A stretch of DNA of 64,000 bases from JAJRXC01 sp047639555 (GTDB taxonomy: Bacteria; Actinomycetota; Acidimicrobiia; Acidimicrobiales; Aldehydirespiratoraceae): assembly GCA_047639555.1 (NCBI GenBank), contig JBLIOE010000014.1, positions 1-64,000 of the forward strand, written 5' to 3'. Position numbers and translations under genes: made by a program. Shown one piece after another: positions 1-9,695 of this stretch; positions within the stretch are counted from its first letter, which is position 1, and each line of letters starts with the position of its first letter. Under the pieces are notes generated by a model that was given only the letters and a program-made list of their open reading frames with translations, did not search any database and had not been told where the DNA came from.

Positions 1-772
1 AAAACGTTGCTTTGCCGGGCCCGTGTTCGAGAAAGCTGGCCACACCGGTGTTGTGATCGTCGGTAGTGAAGGCATCGGCGAATCCCTGGGCCTCGACTTC
101 GGCGGCGTCTTCGAGTGAAAGCGAGTAACCCTCAAGGATCACCCGTTTTGCGATCCGGAGGGAAGCGGGTCCGACCGCGTACGTGGCGGCCAGCGCGATG
201 GCGGCGTCCTGGAGTGCTTCGGGCTCGTGGATTGACGAGACGATGTTGAGCGACAACGCCTCTTCGGCGTCGATTTGGCGTCCGGAGTAGACGAGGTCCT
301 TCGCCGCAGTGAGACCGGACAGGCGGCTGAGACGCTGTGTCCCACCGCCGCCCGGGATGATGCCGAGCAAAATCTCCGGCATACCCAGACGACTGTTGGT
401 GGCCGCGATCCGAAAATCGGTCGCCAGCGCGATTTCGAGCCCGCCACCGAGGGCGTAGCCGTTGACGGCAGAGATCGTGATCTGCGGGAGGTTCTCGAGT
501 GCGAGCACGGCACCGTTGAAGTCACGCGAGAACTGCAGCGCGGCTTCACGATCAAAGCTTGGAAAGTCGGTGATGTCGGCGCCAGCCGCGAAGTTGCGTC
601 CCGCGCCCGTGACAATGATCGCTCGCAGTTCGGTGTTGTCCTGGAGGTCGCGACAGATCTCGATGATCTCGAGAAGGATCTGGCCGTTGATGGCATTGAC
701 CTTCGGACGGTCGATGCGGATTGTGCCCACACCGGATGCGGTATCGGACTCGAGATTCACGGATTCACCCAT
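1..772 (-). CDS. Enoyl-CoA hydratase/isomerase (crotonase), 3' end cut by window edge
   Basis: About 257 codons are visible; the reading frame is still open at base 1, and the last visible residues (FLEHGPGKATF) look close to a normal crotonase C terminus, so only a few residues are missing. Crotonase features seen: the N-terminal strand TIRIDRPKVNAI, the first oxyanion segment GRNFAAGADI, the second oxyanion segment ALGGGLEIALATDFRIA, and GMPEILLGIIPGGGGTQ, which carries a Glu where catalytic Glu is found in hydratases. The likely reaction is hydration of a trans-2-enoyl-CoA in beta-oxidation (family knowledge; substrate not deducible). The ATG at 772 is preceded by TAACGT eight bases upstream and no Shine-Dalgarno sequence, suggesting a leaderless message. 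It is divergent from the GGDEF-EAL gene that follows. Confidence 0.9.
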   Translation of the reverse strand, partial: MGESVNLESDTASGVGTIRIDRPKVNAINGQILLEIIEICRDLQDNTELRAIIVTGAGRNFAAGADITDFPSFDREAALQFSRDFNGAVLALENLPQITISAVNGYALGGGLEIALATDFRIAATNSRLGMPEILLGIIPGGGGTQRLSRLSGLTAAKDLVYSGRQIDAEEALSLNIVSSIHEPEALQDAAIALAATYAVGPASLRIAKRVILEGYSLSLEDAAEVEAQGFADAFTTDDHNTGVASFLEHGPGKATF

Positions 773-859
773 GGACGCGCACGTTAGCGTGCGGGCCGAT
801 CCGCCACTCCTCGTGCAAGCCACCCTCACGATTTGTCTTTCCTGGCCGATGGCTCCCCA

Positions 860-3800
860 ATGGACCAACCTCGCTCGCCGTGGACTCCACAAGATGTTTT
901 GTGGGAACTCGGGGCTTCCTTTCTCGACGCAACTGCGGATACTGCCGCGGCCACGATCGAATCAGCGATCGCCTGCGTCGCCGTCTTGCTCGACGCATCC
1001 GCCGCCGGCGTCTGGCTGATGGACCACAGGACCCAGCAAAGTGTGAACCTTCACAACTGGTCGATTGACGAAACAATGAAAAGAGCGCGGCACGCTTCGG
1101 GTTTCGAACAGGGCAACCGTGTCTCGCCGACACCGGAGGTCGCCGATGCGCTTATCGCCGGCAAGGGTCTCGCGATCGTCGATCTTGAGCTCATTGTTGG
1201 CAAAGACATATGCGAAGAACGCGGGTGGCAGGGCGGGCGTGCCCTTGTTGCCACCGTTCATCAAACCCGCGCTGAAACGATTGTCTTCGTGCTCGGTGCC
1301 GCAAGTGAGAATTGGAATGATCGTGCCCTCGAACTGATCCGCGGCACCGTTCTCCTCTTGCGCCAATTTCATCGCCGAATCCAGGCGGAGAACCATCTTC
1401 GAGAACTGCAGCGTCTTAACCAGCTCACGGGCACTCTCGCTGCGCGTTTTCAGAGCGTGTCTCCCGAGACTCTGGACGACGAGGTCGACCGCGCCCTTCG
1501 TGAAGTTCGATCGATTATGAGTGCCGATGCCGTGGTCCTGATCGATGTGATCGACGACAGAACCGTGCACATCCCGCACATGATTGCCAAGAACGCGTTG
1601 CCCGAAGAGTGGATGACAATTCCCATCCCCGATATCTCGGTCTTGCCGGGTTGTGAGGGGATGACGATTCGTGACTTCGTCTCCGAACCACGGGTCATGG
1701 ATGTTGCCGAGATGGTCGATGGCCTGATGGGCCGCGAAATGTCGGATGCCCTTGGCCTGCGCACACCCCCGCGCACCGTGGCCTTGCTCCCGGCCTCACT
1801 GAACAACGGAGCGGCGCTCATGGCGGTCTCGCTACTGGGTGACAAGGAGTGGGAGCAGCAAGAGCTTGATGCCCTTTCTACCCTCGCTTCGCAGATCGCC
1901 CAGACTCGCGGCCGCGTTGTCGCCGAGAAGGCGACGCAAGACCTATTCAACGCCCAGCGGACGCTGGCGGCAGCCGCCCGCAGTTTTCTGAATGCCACCC
2001 TCGACACCTGGTTGAATGCGGTCAACGAAACGTTGGCGAATATCGGCAACTTTCTCGGTGCCGACATCGGCTCGACCCTCACCGTGCCGTCCGACAGGAC
2101 CGACCTCAGACTCGACCGTGTTTGGACGTCGCGTCCCACAGCGCTCGTCAGCGAAGGGCACACGCTCGATGTGCGCTCCTTCCCGCTCGGCGATCTCTCG
2201 GCGGTAGAGAAGACCACATTCATCTCCGGCGCTCCCGCCGACTTCGTCTCCGGACTGCCCGAAGAGGTCATGGGAGACTGGTGCGGCATGGTGGCCCCGA
2301 TCCATGGCGGGGGGTCTCGACCGGAATATCTGGCGTTCGGTTGGATGGGGCCGCCCGCGGTTGACACCAGCGACGCGGCGGACCTCGTCACGGCCGTGGC
2401 TGATCTTGTTAGTCAGCTCTACGTGCGACTCCGAGCGGAGGAAGAAGTCTTGACTCGTTTGCGACTCGACGAGACGTTGTCTGATCTTGCCGAGACGTTC
2501 CTTACCATCACTCTCGAGAATGCTGGTACGGCCCTCGTCTCCGCCTTGGAAACGTTCGGTGAACGTCTCAACTTTCGTGGCATAGCGCTTCGCCGAGTGT
2601 CAGAGGGTTCCCTTGAGGTGGAGGCCTCGTGGGCGCCGGCGGGGATGCCTCGTCCGGCGGTTGGCGCCACCGTTTCGATCGAGTCGATGCTGATAGATCC
2701 CGAGATCTTGTCGCCTTTCAAAACTGGCGATGCGATTCAATGGTCGCCTCTCAGCGAATCGGTCTGGGGCCCGGGCGTGAATGTCCATGCCGTGCCCATA
2801 CGCGTAGCGGGCGACGTCGAAGCCCTCCTTAACGTGGCCTTCTCCCATCCGCTCACCGTTCACGAGATCGAAGTGGTCCGCTCCCTTGGCATGATGCTGG
2901 GCCATCTGCGGTTGCGGTTGGCTGAAGAGCGACAAGGTTTGCGGCGTCTCGCGACTCATCGCCTCCTCAGTTTGTGTGCTCAAGATCTGGCGGAAGCCAC
3001 ACCCGATGACTTCGAGGCTCGTATCGTGACCACTCTGGAGCGGGCCGCCAAGTTCTCCGGCCTCGGCGGCGTCGTCCTTTGGCAGGTGGACCACGTCCGT
3101 CGTCGTTACATCCGTGAGGCGACTTGGGTCGACCCGTTGTACGGGGGGCAGCCGTCTGATAACAGGGACTTCGGGACTGGAGGCGTTCTGGACGCCGCTC
3201 GGGAGACCGGAGAAATTCAGGAACAGCTAGTCGATCAACCAACAGTGCAAGATCCCGCTCGCATCGCGGTGCCGCGGACTGATGGAAAAAACTCCCAGTA
3301 CATCCTTCTGGGCGCCAGTATCGAACCAGGGCGCTTTGCTGACGAGGTCCGCGAAGTTCTCACCTCGCTCAGCCAGACAATGCAGGAAGTCGGTTCTCGC
3401 ATCCGCTCAGAGCGCTACTCCCGTGCGGCGTTCGAGGATGCTCCAATCGGAGTGGTGTTGCGTGATGAACTCCTCGGCCTCATCACCTGCAACCAAGCTT
3501 TTGTCGACTTTGTCGGTGCGACTTCGGTCGATGAACTCATTGGTACTGAACCTCACTACGTATACGACAACGCCGATGAAGTCATCGAATGGGTGCGAGA
3601 GCCCAATGGCCAGGAAACTGCCGAGGCCGCGTTCCGCGGCCCCGATGGGGTCCAAGTGTGGGGTCAAATTTGGACCTCGCTCGTTACGGGCAGCGGCGGC
3701 GAAAAGTTCTGGCTGAGCCATATCGAGGATGTCACCGAACGGCGGCAGGTCGAGAAGCTCTTTCGTTTCCAGGCCACCCATGATGAGCTCACTGGCCTCG

Positions 3801-5038
3801 CGAATCGACGGCGACTCCTCGACGAGATTCACCGTCGACTCGCCGGGCCTGGCTCCGTGGGTGTGCTTCTCCTTGATCTCGACCGATTCAAGAACATCAA
3901 CGACTCGCTCGGTCATAACCGCGGCGATGAACTGCTCGTCCTGATCGCCGACCGGCTGCGGTTTGCTGTGCGCCCTTGTGACCTGGTTGGTCGACTCGGT
4001 GGTGATGAGTTCGCTATCGTTCTCCCCGGCCCGGTCGACGTTGAAGAGGCCGAGTCCGTCGCCGAGCGCTTGATGCGGGTGATTGGAGAGCCCGTCACCC
4101 TTGGTCGCCAGAAGATCTATCCGACTGCGAGCATCGGCATCGCGGTGTCCGACGAGACGACCGAAGTCAACGACCTGCTCAGCCGCGCCGATGTGGCAAT
4201 GTATCGAGCAAAGGCGCAGGGCCGCGGTCGAACTACATCGTACGATGCGGAACTTAGCGATGCCGTGCACGCTCGAATGGAGACGGAAGCGGGCCTGCGC
4301 CACGCCCTTCGCAACGACGAGTTGCTCGTGTACTACCAGCCGGAAGTGTCGTTGGACGACGGACGCCTCCTTGGCGCCGAGGCACTCATTCGATGGAATC
4401 ACCCCGAAAAGGGCATCCTTCCGGCCGCGGCGTTCATTGATATCGCAGAAGAGACCGGACTTGTTGTGGAGATGGGCGAGATCGTTCTGGCTCAGGCATG
4501 CCGCGAGGCAATCCTTTGGCCGGGGGGGGATGACGGTCCGATGATTCGCGTGAATCTCGCTTCCGCACAGATTCAGCGAGAAGAGACGGTTTCCCTGGTT
4601 CGGTCGGTACTGGCCGAAACCGGCCTGGCTCCCCATCGCCTCTGCCTCGAGATCACCGAGTCCGCGGTGATGGCCGATATCGACCGCTCCGAAGAAATCC
4701 TCCGGCAGCTCAAGGCCCTTGGTATACATCTCGCCGTCGACGATTTCGGCACGGGTTTCAGCTCACTGGCGTATCTCAAACGGTTCCCGGTTGATGCGCT
4801 CAAGATCGACCGAACGTTCGTGACGGACCTCGGCCACAACACTGAAGACGTCGCGTTCGTGCGCTCGATCATTTCGCTTGCCGATGCGCTCGACCTCGAT
4901 GTGGTAGCTGAAGGTGTGGAGACCGAAGTCCAGGCGACGATCTTGCTTGAACTCGGTTGTCACAGGGCCCAGGGCTACCTATTCGCCCGTCCGGGCCCGC
5001 CGGCTGCGCTCCTCGACCACCTGGCAAAGCTCGTTTAG
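860..5038 (+). CDS. Multi-GAF, PAS, GGDEF and EAL signalling protein (cyclic-di-GMP turnover)
   Basis: A 1392-residue cytoplasmic protein with no membrane segment or signal peptide. The first ~850 residues read as about five GAF-like segments in tandem (boundaries approximate), followed by a PAS domain (~854-975, starting AAFEDAPIGVV), a GGDEF domain (GGDEF at 1047-1051) and an EAL domain (EAL at 1174-1176, DDFGTG near 1294, VVAEGVET near the end). The inhibitory I-site RPCD lies five residues before GGDEF, so feedback inhibition by cyclic-di-GMP is expected. Both catalytic motifs are intact, so the protein may synthesise and/or degrade cyclic-di-GMP under ligand or redox control by the GAF array. 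I chose ATG 860; an in-frame TTG at 833 would add nine residues. Its stop codon abuts that of the converging thiolase-like gene. A run of eight G lies at 4522-4529 in the EAL region. Confidence 0.93.
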   Translation: MDQPRSPWTPQDVLWELGASFLDATADTAAATIESAIACVAVLLDASAAGVWLMDHRTQQSVNLHNWSIDETMKRARHASGFEQGNRVSPTPEVADALIAGKGLAIVDLELIVGKDICEERGWQGGRALVATVHQTRAETIVFVLGAASENWNDRALELIRGTVLLLRQFHRRIQAENHLRELQRLNQLTGTLAARFQSVSPETLDDEVDRALREVRSIMSADAVVLIDVIDDRTVHIPHMIAKNALPEEWMTIPIPDISVLPGCEGMTIRDFVSEPRVMDVAEMVDGLMGREMSDALGLRTPPRTVALLPASLNNGAALMAVSLLGDKEWEQQELDALSTLASQIAQTRGRVVAEKATQDLFNAQRTLAAAARSFLNATLDTWLNAVNETLANIGNFLGADIGSTLTVPSDRTDLRLDRVWTSRPTALVSEGHTLDVRSFPLGDLSAVEKTTFISGAPADFVSGLPEEVMGDWCGMVAPIHGGGSRPEYLAFGWMGPPAVDTSDAADLVTAVADLVSQLYVRLRAEEEVLTRLRLDETLSDLAETFLTITLENAGTALVSALETFGERLNFRGIALRRVSEGSLEVEASWAPAGMPRPAVGATVSIESMLIDPEILSPFKTGDAIQWSPLSESVWGPGVNVHAVPIRVAGDVEALLNVAFSHPLTVHEIEVVRSLGMMLGHLRLRLAEERQGLRRLATHRLLSLCAQDLAEATPDDFEARIVTTLERAAKFSGLGGVVLWQVDHVRRRYIREATWVDPLYGGQPSDNRDFGTGGVLDAARETGEIQEQLVDQPTVQDPARIAVPRTDGKNSQYILLGASIEPGRFADEVREVLTSLSQTMQEVGSRIRSERYSRAAFEDAPIGVVLRDELLGLITCNQAFVDFVGATSVDELIGTEPHYVYDNADEVIEWVREPNGQETAEAAFRGPDGVQVWGQIWTSLVTGSGGEKFWLSHIEDVTERRQVEKLFRFQATHDELTGLANRRRLLDEIHRRLAGPGSVGVLLLDLDRFKNINDSLGHNRGDELLVLIADRLRFAVRPCDLVGRLGGDEFAIVLPGPVDVEEAESVAERLMRVIGEPVTLGRQKIYPTASIGIAVSDETTEVNDLLSRADVAMYRAKAQGRGRTTSYDAELSDAVHARMETEAGLRHALRNDELLVYYQPEVSLDDGRLLGAEALIRWNHPEKGILPAAAFIDIAEETGLVVEMGEIVLAQACREAILWPGGDDGPMIRVNLASAQIQREETVSLVRSVLAETGLAPHRLCLEITESAVMADIDRSEEILRQLKALGIHLAVDDFGTGFSSLAYLKRFPVDALKIDRTFVTDLGHNTEDVAFVRSIISLADALDLDVVAEGVETEVQATILLELGCHRAQGYLFARPGPPAALLDHLAKLV

Positions 5039-6553
5039 CTACCCATCAGCGTCGAGCCAGCGCATGGCGCCGGCGTCGACCATCACACGACGACCGACAC
5101 ACTCGCGTGAGATGCAGTCCTGCATAAGGTCGCTGTTGGTGCTCGTGGCCCAGGATCGTTGGCCGTTGTCATAGCTGACGATCGCAATCGCCCGAGTGGG
5201 TCCGCCGTGTCCGTACTCAACGGTGACGCCTTCGACTCGTCCTTCGCCGACATGGTCCGCCGGGGCGAGCGGCATCAATTCGCCAAACTGTCCGAGTTCG
5301 ACGAGTTGATGGGGTTCGGTCGGGGACGTCGTGGAGTAGACGCCGAAGGCGTGCTTGCTGGCGTGTCCACCGTTGCCCTGCACGAAACCACGACTGCCGG
5401 GATCGGCTCGGAGGGTGCGCACCATGCCGACGAGCCCTTGGCCTGCGGCGAAATTGAGCGGCGCACCCGCAAAGGCGAGGCCACCCGTGACCGTCAGCTG
5501 ACGTTCGGGGTTGATACCGAGGGCCTCGGTGGTCAGCGTCACGATCGAAGGGAAACAGGAGTAAAGCTCAAGGTGGCCAATCTCGTCGAGCGGGCCAACT
5601 TGTGCCCGAAGGGCGGCCGCGGCCGCGGCGAGTCCTGGCGCCTGGGTGACTGTCTCTCGCTCCAACAGGCTGTCGGTGTCGTACGACGCAACATAGAGAT
5701 GCGGGTACACCCGCTGTGAAGCGGGAACACCAAGCCGGTCGGCCGTCTCCGTGCTGGCGATGATTAACGCGGCGGCTTGATCCACGTTGTTGTTGGCACA
5801 CATCGCCTTCGTATAAGGCCAGCTCACCATCCGGTTGGTGTTGGTGGGGTTCCGGATTGCTTCTGCCGAAAGGCCCGATGGGTCTGCGGCGTGGGGATTT
5901 CGAGAGCCCACCGCGGCATAGCCGCTCCAGAGTTGGGCGGCCCGATCACGGGCTTCGTCGAGCGTCTCGCCTCGCTCGGCTCGAATCGCGCTGTCGAGAA
6001 TGGCGTAGCTGTTCCGGGGGGTCTCGCCGCCCCGGTCGACGGCGACGAGATCACCCATATCGAGTGGCGGCCCCCAGTTCTCCGCCGGCTCGGCTCGAAT
6101 GTCGTCGCGGCGGCGGGGCTGCTCGTCGCGTTTCGTGAGGTTGCGTCGGGAGAAGTTGCACTCACCGCCGGTCAACACCGCAAGGTCGATATCGCCGTCG
6201 GCGATTCGCTGCGCCAGCGTGTGGGCGCTGTGAATCGGAAGGTTGCCGCCGAAGGTCGTAAGGATCGTGTGAACTTCTCGGTTCCTGAGCTCCCCAGTCC
6301 GGTTCAATTCGTCAATGATGAGGGCTGCGGGATTCTTGAATCGCCACAGCCCGCCGATGACCGCAATCGTGTCGATTGTGTTGATGAGGTCCGCCGCGAC
6401 GTCGGCCCCGGCGGCGTCGGCCGCGGCCTGGCGGATGGCTTCCGTCATCAGGTCGATTGGGTCCGGAGCGTTGATCAGTTGGTCATCGATCGCTGGCTTC
6501 TGAGAGAGCTGGGCTACGCCGATGATTACAGGGGTTCGCGGGTCAATCGTCAC
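5039..6553 (-). CDS. Thiolase-fold protein, acetyl-CoA acetyltransferase-like
   Basis: A 504-residue protein that opens with TPVIIGVAQL, the usual first strand of thiolase-superfamily proteins, and contains a long insert (RRDEQPRRRDDIRAEP) typical of the SCP-x/actinobacterial acetyltransferase-like group. Later segments MCANNNVDQAAALI, ELYSCFPSIVTLTTEALG, GGLAFAGAPLNF and VQGNGGHASKHAFGVYS follow thiolase order. I do not see the canonical nucleophile context of degradative thiolases, so activity as a true thiolase is uncertain; it could be a condensing or retro-aldol enzyme. The GTG start at 6553 is supported by TACCCT seven bases upstream (leaderless pattern). It is divergent from an SDR gene, which would supply a 3-ketoacyl or related substrate, but this functional link is inference. 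Confidence 0.8.
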   Translation of the reverse strand: MTIDPRTPVIIGVAQLSQKPAIDDQLINAPDPIDLMTEAIRQAAADAAGADVAADLINTIDTIAVIGGLWRFKNPAALIIDELNRTGELRNREVHTILTTFGGNLPIHSAHTLAQRIADGDIDLAVLTGGECNFSRRNLTKRDEQPRRRDDIRAEPAENWGPPLDMGDLVAVDRGGETPRNSYAILDSAIRAERGETLDEARDRAAQLWSGYAAVGSRNPHAADPSGLSAEAIRNPTNTNRMVSWPYTKAMCANNNVDQAAALIIASTETADRLGVPASQRVYPHLYVASYDTDSLLERETVTQAPGLAAAAAALRAQVGPLDEIGHLELYSCFPSIVTLTTEALGINPERQLTVTGGLAFAGAPLNFAAGQGLVGMVRTLRADPGSRGFVQGNGGHASKHAFGVYSTTSPTEPHQLVELGQFGELMPLAPADHVGEGRVEGVTVEYGHGGPTRAIAIVSYDNGQRSWATSTNSDLMQDCISRECVGRRVMVDAGAMRWLDADG

Positions 6554-6602
6554 GCCGCATAGGGTACGCAGCGGCCCCCCGAATCGACGATTGCGACTTC
6601 TA

Positions 6603-7406
6603 ATGCCCGCGACCCCCGACCTCGTTCAGCTTGACGGAAAGACGGCTGTGGTGACGGGGGCCGGCCAAGGAATCGGCGCTGCTACGGCGGTCGCGCTGGC
6701 AGCCTTCGGCGCCGATGTCGCGATCTGTGACATGCAACCCGACGAGCTTCCCGCGGTAGTAGCGGAGATCGAGGCACTCGGCCGCCGCGGCCACTACACC
6801 GTGTTGGACGTTCGTGATGAGCCGGGGGTGGGGGAGTGGCTGAGCACGGTACACGCCGAGTTGGGCCCCATCGACATCATGGTCAACAACGCGGGCGGCG
6901 GTTTCCATGCCCTCTACGAGAGCGTCTCGCCGAAGGGCGAGGGTGTGCTCATGGCCGAGAACTTCGGCACCGTGGCTAACTGCATTCGTCACGGCGTGCC
7001 GCTGATGAATGACGGCGGTTCGATCATCAACGTCACGTCCGTCGAGGCGTACCACGCGGCTCCCGGATTTGCCGTCTACTCAGCGATGAAGGCGGCCGTC
7101 GAGCAGTTCACGAAGACCCTTTCGATGGAGCTCGGCCATCGCGGCATCCGCGTCAACTGCGTCGCCCCCGACATGATGCCCACTCCAGGCGACGAGCAAC
7201 TGCAGGCCGACAGCAGCGCGTTGATGCCCGGCCTCTTCCCCACTTCGCTCCGGCGGATGGGCCACGCGTCGGAATGTGCGTCGGTGATCGCGTTCTTGGC
7301 TAGCGACATGGCGAGCTTTGTCACCGGTACATCGATCCCCGTCGACGGCGGCACCATTGCCGCGGCGTCGTGGAAGGTCCGCGAAGACGGCACCTTCGGT
7401 CTTTAA
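6603..7406 (+). CDS. Short-chain dehydrogenase/reductase (SDR)
   Basis: A 267-residue classical SDR. The nucleotide-binding motif TGAGQGIG begins at residue 18, NNAG is at 95-98, and the catalytic residues are Ser146, Tyr159 and Lys163 (NVTS, then YSAMK). The C-terminal PVDGG motif is present. D43 after the second strand suggests NAD(H) preference. It would oxidise or reduce a secondary alcohol/ketone in the cytoplasm. The start chosen is ATG 6603, where the SDR fold begins; the frame is open upstream to 6522, but that would overlap the divergent thiolase-like gene. The two divergent genes share a 49-bp promoter region. Downstream it converges on the Baeyer-Villiger monooxygenase gene with 23 bp between stops. 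Confidence 0.9.
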   Translation: MPATPDLVQLDGKTAVVTGAGQGIGAATAVALAAFGADVAICDMQPDELPAVVAEIEALGRRGHYTVLDVRDEPGVGEWLSTVHAELGPIDIMVNNAGGGFHALYESVSPKGEGVLMAENFGTVANCIRHGVPLMNDGGSIINVTSVEAYHAAPGFAVYSAMKAAVEQFTKTLSMELGHRGIRVNCVAPDMMPTPGDEQLQADSSALMPGLFPTSLRRMGHASECASVIAFLASDMASFVTGTSIPVDGGTIAAASWKVREDGTFGL

Positions 7407-7429
7407 CCGAGGTGGAGCTTTGGCGAGCC

Positions 7430-8890
7430 CTAGGTGGTGGTCTCGTAGATGTCGAGGTTGGTGCGTCGGCACTTCCACCAATAGTCAACTGTTGAGCCCG
7501 GCCAGTTATTGACGACCTTGCCCGATTCGTTCTTGTACCAACTGCTGCACTCGTTGACCCACACCCGTTTGGTCATGCGCTGCTGAATACGACGGTTGAA
7601 CTTGTCTTGCTCGTGGCGGGCCACGCTTACCGAACTCACGTCTTGCGCTCGCATGCCCTCGAGGACGCCGATCGTGTAGCGGATCTGCTGCTCGATCATG
7701 AAGAGGATCGAGTTGTGGCCCAGGTTCGTGTTGGGTCCGTAGAGCATGAAGAGGTTGGGGAAGTCGGCCACCGTTATGCCGAGGTATGCCTCGGCTCCCT
7801 TGGCCCACCGCCGCCGGATCGAGACCCCGTCGCGGCCTCGGAAGTCGATCGGCGCCAAGAAGTTGTTCGTGTCGAAACCGGTGCCGAAGATGATCGTGTC
7901 GGCGGGGTGGTGCTCGCCGTCTTCGGTGATGATTCCATCGGCGACAACTTCGCGGATGCGGGTGCTGAGTACCTCAGTGTTTTCGTGCTGCAGTGCGGGG
8001 TACCAGCCGTTGTGACCGAGAATTCGAGTGCAACCCAAGGGGTAATCGGGGGTGAGCTGGGCTCGGAGGGCTTCGTCGGGAACTACCGCGGCGAGGTACT
8101 TGAGACCGCCTTCCGTGGCCTTCTTGTTGGTGGCTGAGCCCGAGTTGAATACCCGGTTCACGATGAGCTCGAAGCGGAGGTAGATCTTCGCTCGGTGCCA
8201 TCGACGCAGCAACGGAATGCGGCGGAACTTCTTCCGTTGGACTTCGTCGATCGGCGCGTTCTCGCGAGGCATCACCCAGTTGGCGGAGCGCTGGTAGAGA
8301 TCGAGATGTTCGACCTGGTCGACGATCTCGGGCACGAACTGGACGGCCGAGGCGCCGGTGCCGATGACGGCGATTCGGCGATCGGTGAGGTCGTGGCCGT
8401 GGTTCCAACGAGCGCTGTGAAAGGTGGTGCCGGCGAAGGTGTCGAGGCCGGCAATCGGCGGGACTGACGGTCGGTTCAATTGGCCGAGACCCGAGATCAC
8501 GACGTTGGCACGGATCTCTTCGCCCTCGGTTGTGGTGAGTTGCCATTCGGCATTGGTTTCGTGCCACTCGGCGTCGGCAATCTCCGTGCCGAATCGAGCG
8601 ATGTCGGACAGGCGGTGCTTCGTGGCGGTGGCTTCGATATGGGCCAGGATCTCTGCTTGCCCCGCGAAGGTTTCGGTCCAGTTCGGGTTCGGTTCAAACG
8701 AGAGCGTGTACAGGTGAGCGGGCACATCGCAGGACGCCCCCGGGTAGGTGTTGTCGCGCCAGGTGCCGCCGAACCCGTCGGACTTCTCGATGATCTCGAA
8801 GTTGTCGAACCCCGCCTCGCGGAGCTTGATGGCAGTGCCGATGCCGGCGATACCGGCGCCAATGATGACAATGCGGGGTTGCTCGCTCAT
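7430..8890 (-). CDS. FAD-dependent Baeyer-Villiger-type monooxygenase
   Basis: A 486-residue class B flavoprotein monooxygenase. Seen: FAD-binding GAGIAG at 11-16, GGTWRDNTYPGASCD at 41-55, the Baeyer-Villiger fingerprint FAGTTFHSARW at 152-162 (FxGxxxHxxxW, followed by Asn instead of Pro/Asp), and a second NADPH-binding GTGASA near 177. Such enzymes insert oxygen next to a ketone to give an ester or lactone. The frame is open upstream to 9121, but homology starts at MSEQPRIVIIGAG and ATG 8890 has a good GGAAGG ribosome-binding site; ATGA couples it to the stop of the thioesterase gene. With the alpha/beta hydrolase two genes upstream this makes a plausible ketone-to-ester-to-acid module. Substrate is unknown; it might act on terpenoid or steroid ketones. 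Confidence 0.9.
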   Translation of the reverse strand: MSEQPRIVIIGAGIAGIGTAIKLREAGFDNFEIIEKSDGFGGTWRDNTYPGASCDVPAHLYTLSFEPNPNWTETFAGQAEILAHIEATATKHRLSDIARFGTEIADAEWHETNAEWQLTTTEGEEIRANVVISGLGQLNRPSVPPIAGLDTFAGTTFHSARWNHGHDLTDRRIAVIGTGASAVQFVPEIVDQVEHLDLYQRSANWVMPRENAPIDEVQRKKFRRIPLLRRWHRAKIYLRFELIVNRVFNSGSATNKKATEGGLKYLAAVVPDEALRAQLTPDYPLGCTRILGHNGWYPALQHENTEVLSTRIREVVADGIITEDGEHHPADTIIFGTGFDTNNFLAPIDFRGRDGVSIRRRWAKGAEAYLGITVADFPNLFMLYGPNTNLGHNSILFMIEQQIRYTIGVLEGMRAQDVSSVSVARHEQDKFNRRIQQRMTKRVWVNECSSWYKNESGKVVNNWPGSTVDYWWKCRRTNLDIYETTT

Positions 8891-9690
8891 CGGTCCTTCC
8901 GTTCCCGAACGACGACTGACTGGCTGGCGATTGCCTGTAGTCGTCCGTCGTCTCCCCAGATGCGGATCTGGCCGTGACCAAACCCGTGCCGGATTCCGGC
9001 CGACTCGATCTCGAGCAGGTACCACTCGGTGGGATGGACATCGAGCACCCGCAGGGTGTTGTCGAGGCTGTTGCTCGACAGTGCTTCGCCGGAAGCCATG
9101 CTGATCCCCATCGGCACCCAATCGCCGAGCACCGCGAGCGTGATGGCTGACGGCTCAAACGCCTCCGGCGGTTTCGCCCACATACACACTCGGCCCTCGC
9201 CATGACCGGTGGGGCCTCCGGTGCGGCAATCCTCGGGTGCCTTCGCGAGTAGCTGGGCCATGTGTTGACCAAGGCTCTCCTGCTCGTAGTTGGTCTGGCG
9301 CGACTTGCACTCGGCCGGCGCGAGCACGGCGGGCATGGTGGGCCATTCTCGTTCGATGGGGAGTTCACGCCGTCCGAGTGCGGCGGTGACGGCGACGACC
9401 TCGTCCTCGCCGACTCGACCGATTACCCGGGCTTGCGAGGTGTATCGACTGCTCACCGAGATGTGGACATCGAGGTCCATGACCGACCCGACCGGGGCGA
9501 AGGACAGGTATTGCGCGGTCGCCCACACAACGGGGCGCTGGGTTGTTCCTTCGAGTGCCGCGATCGCCGCGCCCAGGGCCGCGCCGCCGAACAAGAAACG
9601 TGACCGAACGCTGATCTTTCCCGTGATCGGCAGGATCCAACGCATTGGATTGTGTGTGGCTTCGAGGCCGAGCCACTCGCGTGCGTCCAT
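8887..9690 (-). CDS. Acyl-CoA thioesterase-like double hot-dog protein (TesB/type II family)
   Basis: A 267-residue protein with two hot-dog halves. Signs of the family are PITGKISVRSRFLFGG near the N terminus, RPVVWATAQYLSFAPVG and DLDVHISVSSRYTSQARV in the first half, and NTLRVLDVHPTEWYLLEIES then GFGHGQIRIWGDDGRLQA in the second half, the last being the usual end of TesB-like proteins (acyl binding plus SQ). It is expected to hydrolyse an acyl-CoA to free acid and CoA. The frame is open far upstream, but homology begins at MDAREWLGL, so ATG 9690 is preferred; the gene starts 5 bp after the alpha/beta hydrolase stop and its own TGA overlaps the BVMO start (ATGA), so the three genes are very probably one operon. 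Confidence 0.82.
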   Translation of the reverse strand: MDAREWLGLEATHNPMRWILPITGKISVRSRFLFGGAALGAAIAALEGTTQRPVVWATAQYLSFAPVGSVMDLDVHISVSSRYTSQARVIGRVGEDEVVAVTAALGRRELPIEREWPTMPAVLAPAECKSRQTNYEQESLGQHMAQLLAKAPEDCRTGGPTGHGEGRVCMWAKPPEAFEPSAITLAVLGDWVPMGISMASGEALSSNSLDNTLRVLDVHPTEWYLLEIESAGIRHGFGHGQIRIWGDDGRLQAIASQSVVVRERKDR

Positions 9691-9695
9691 GCTGG

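Noticed and set aside
3407..4729. A 440-residue open frame antisense to the multi-GAF GGDEF-EAL gene
   Set aside because: It mirrors the codon pattern of the real gene in a high-G+C genome and has no recognisable domain.
8891..9121. Upstream extension of the Baeyer-Villiger monooxygenase
   Set aside because: Falls inside the thioesterase gene; the FAD fold and a ribosome-binding site start at 8890.
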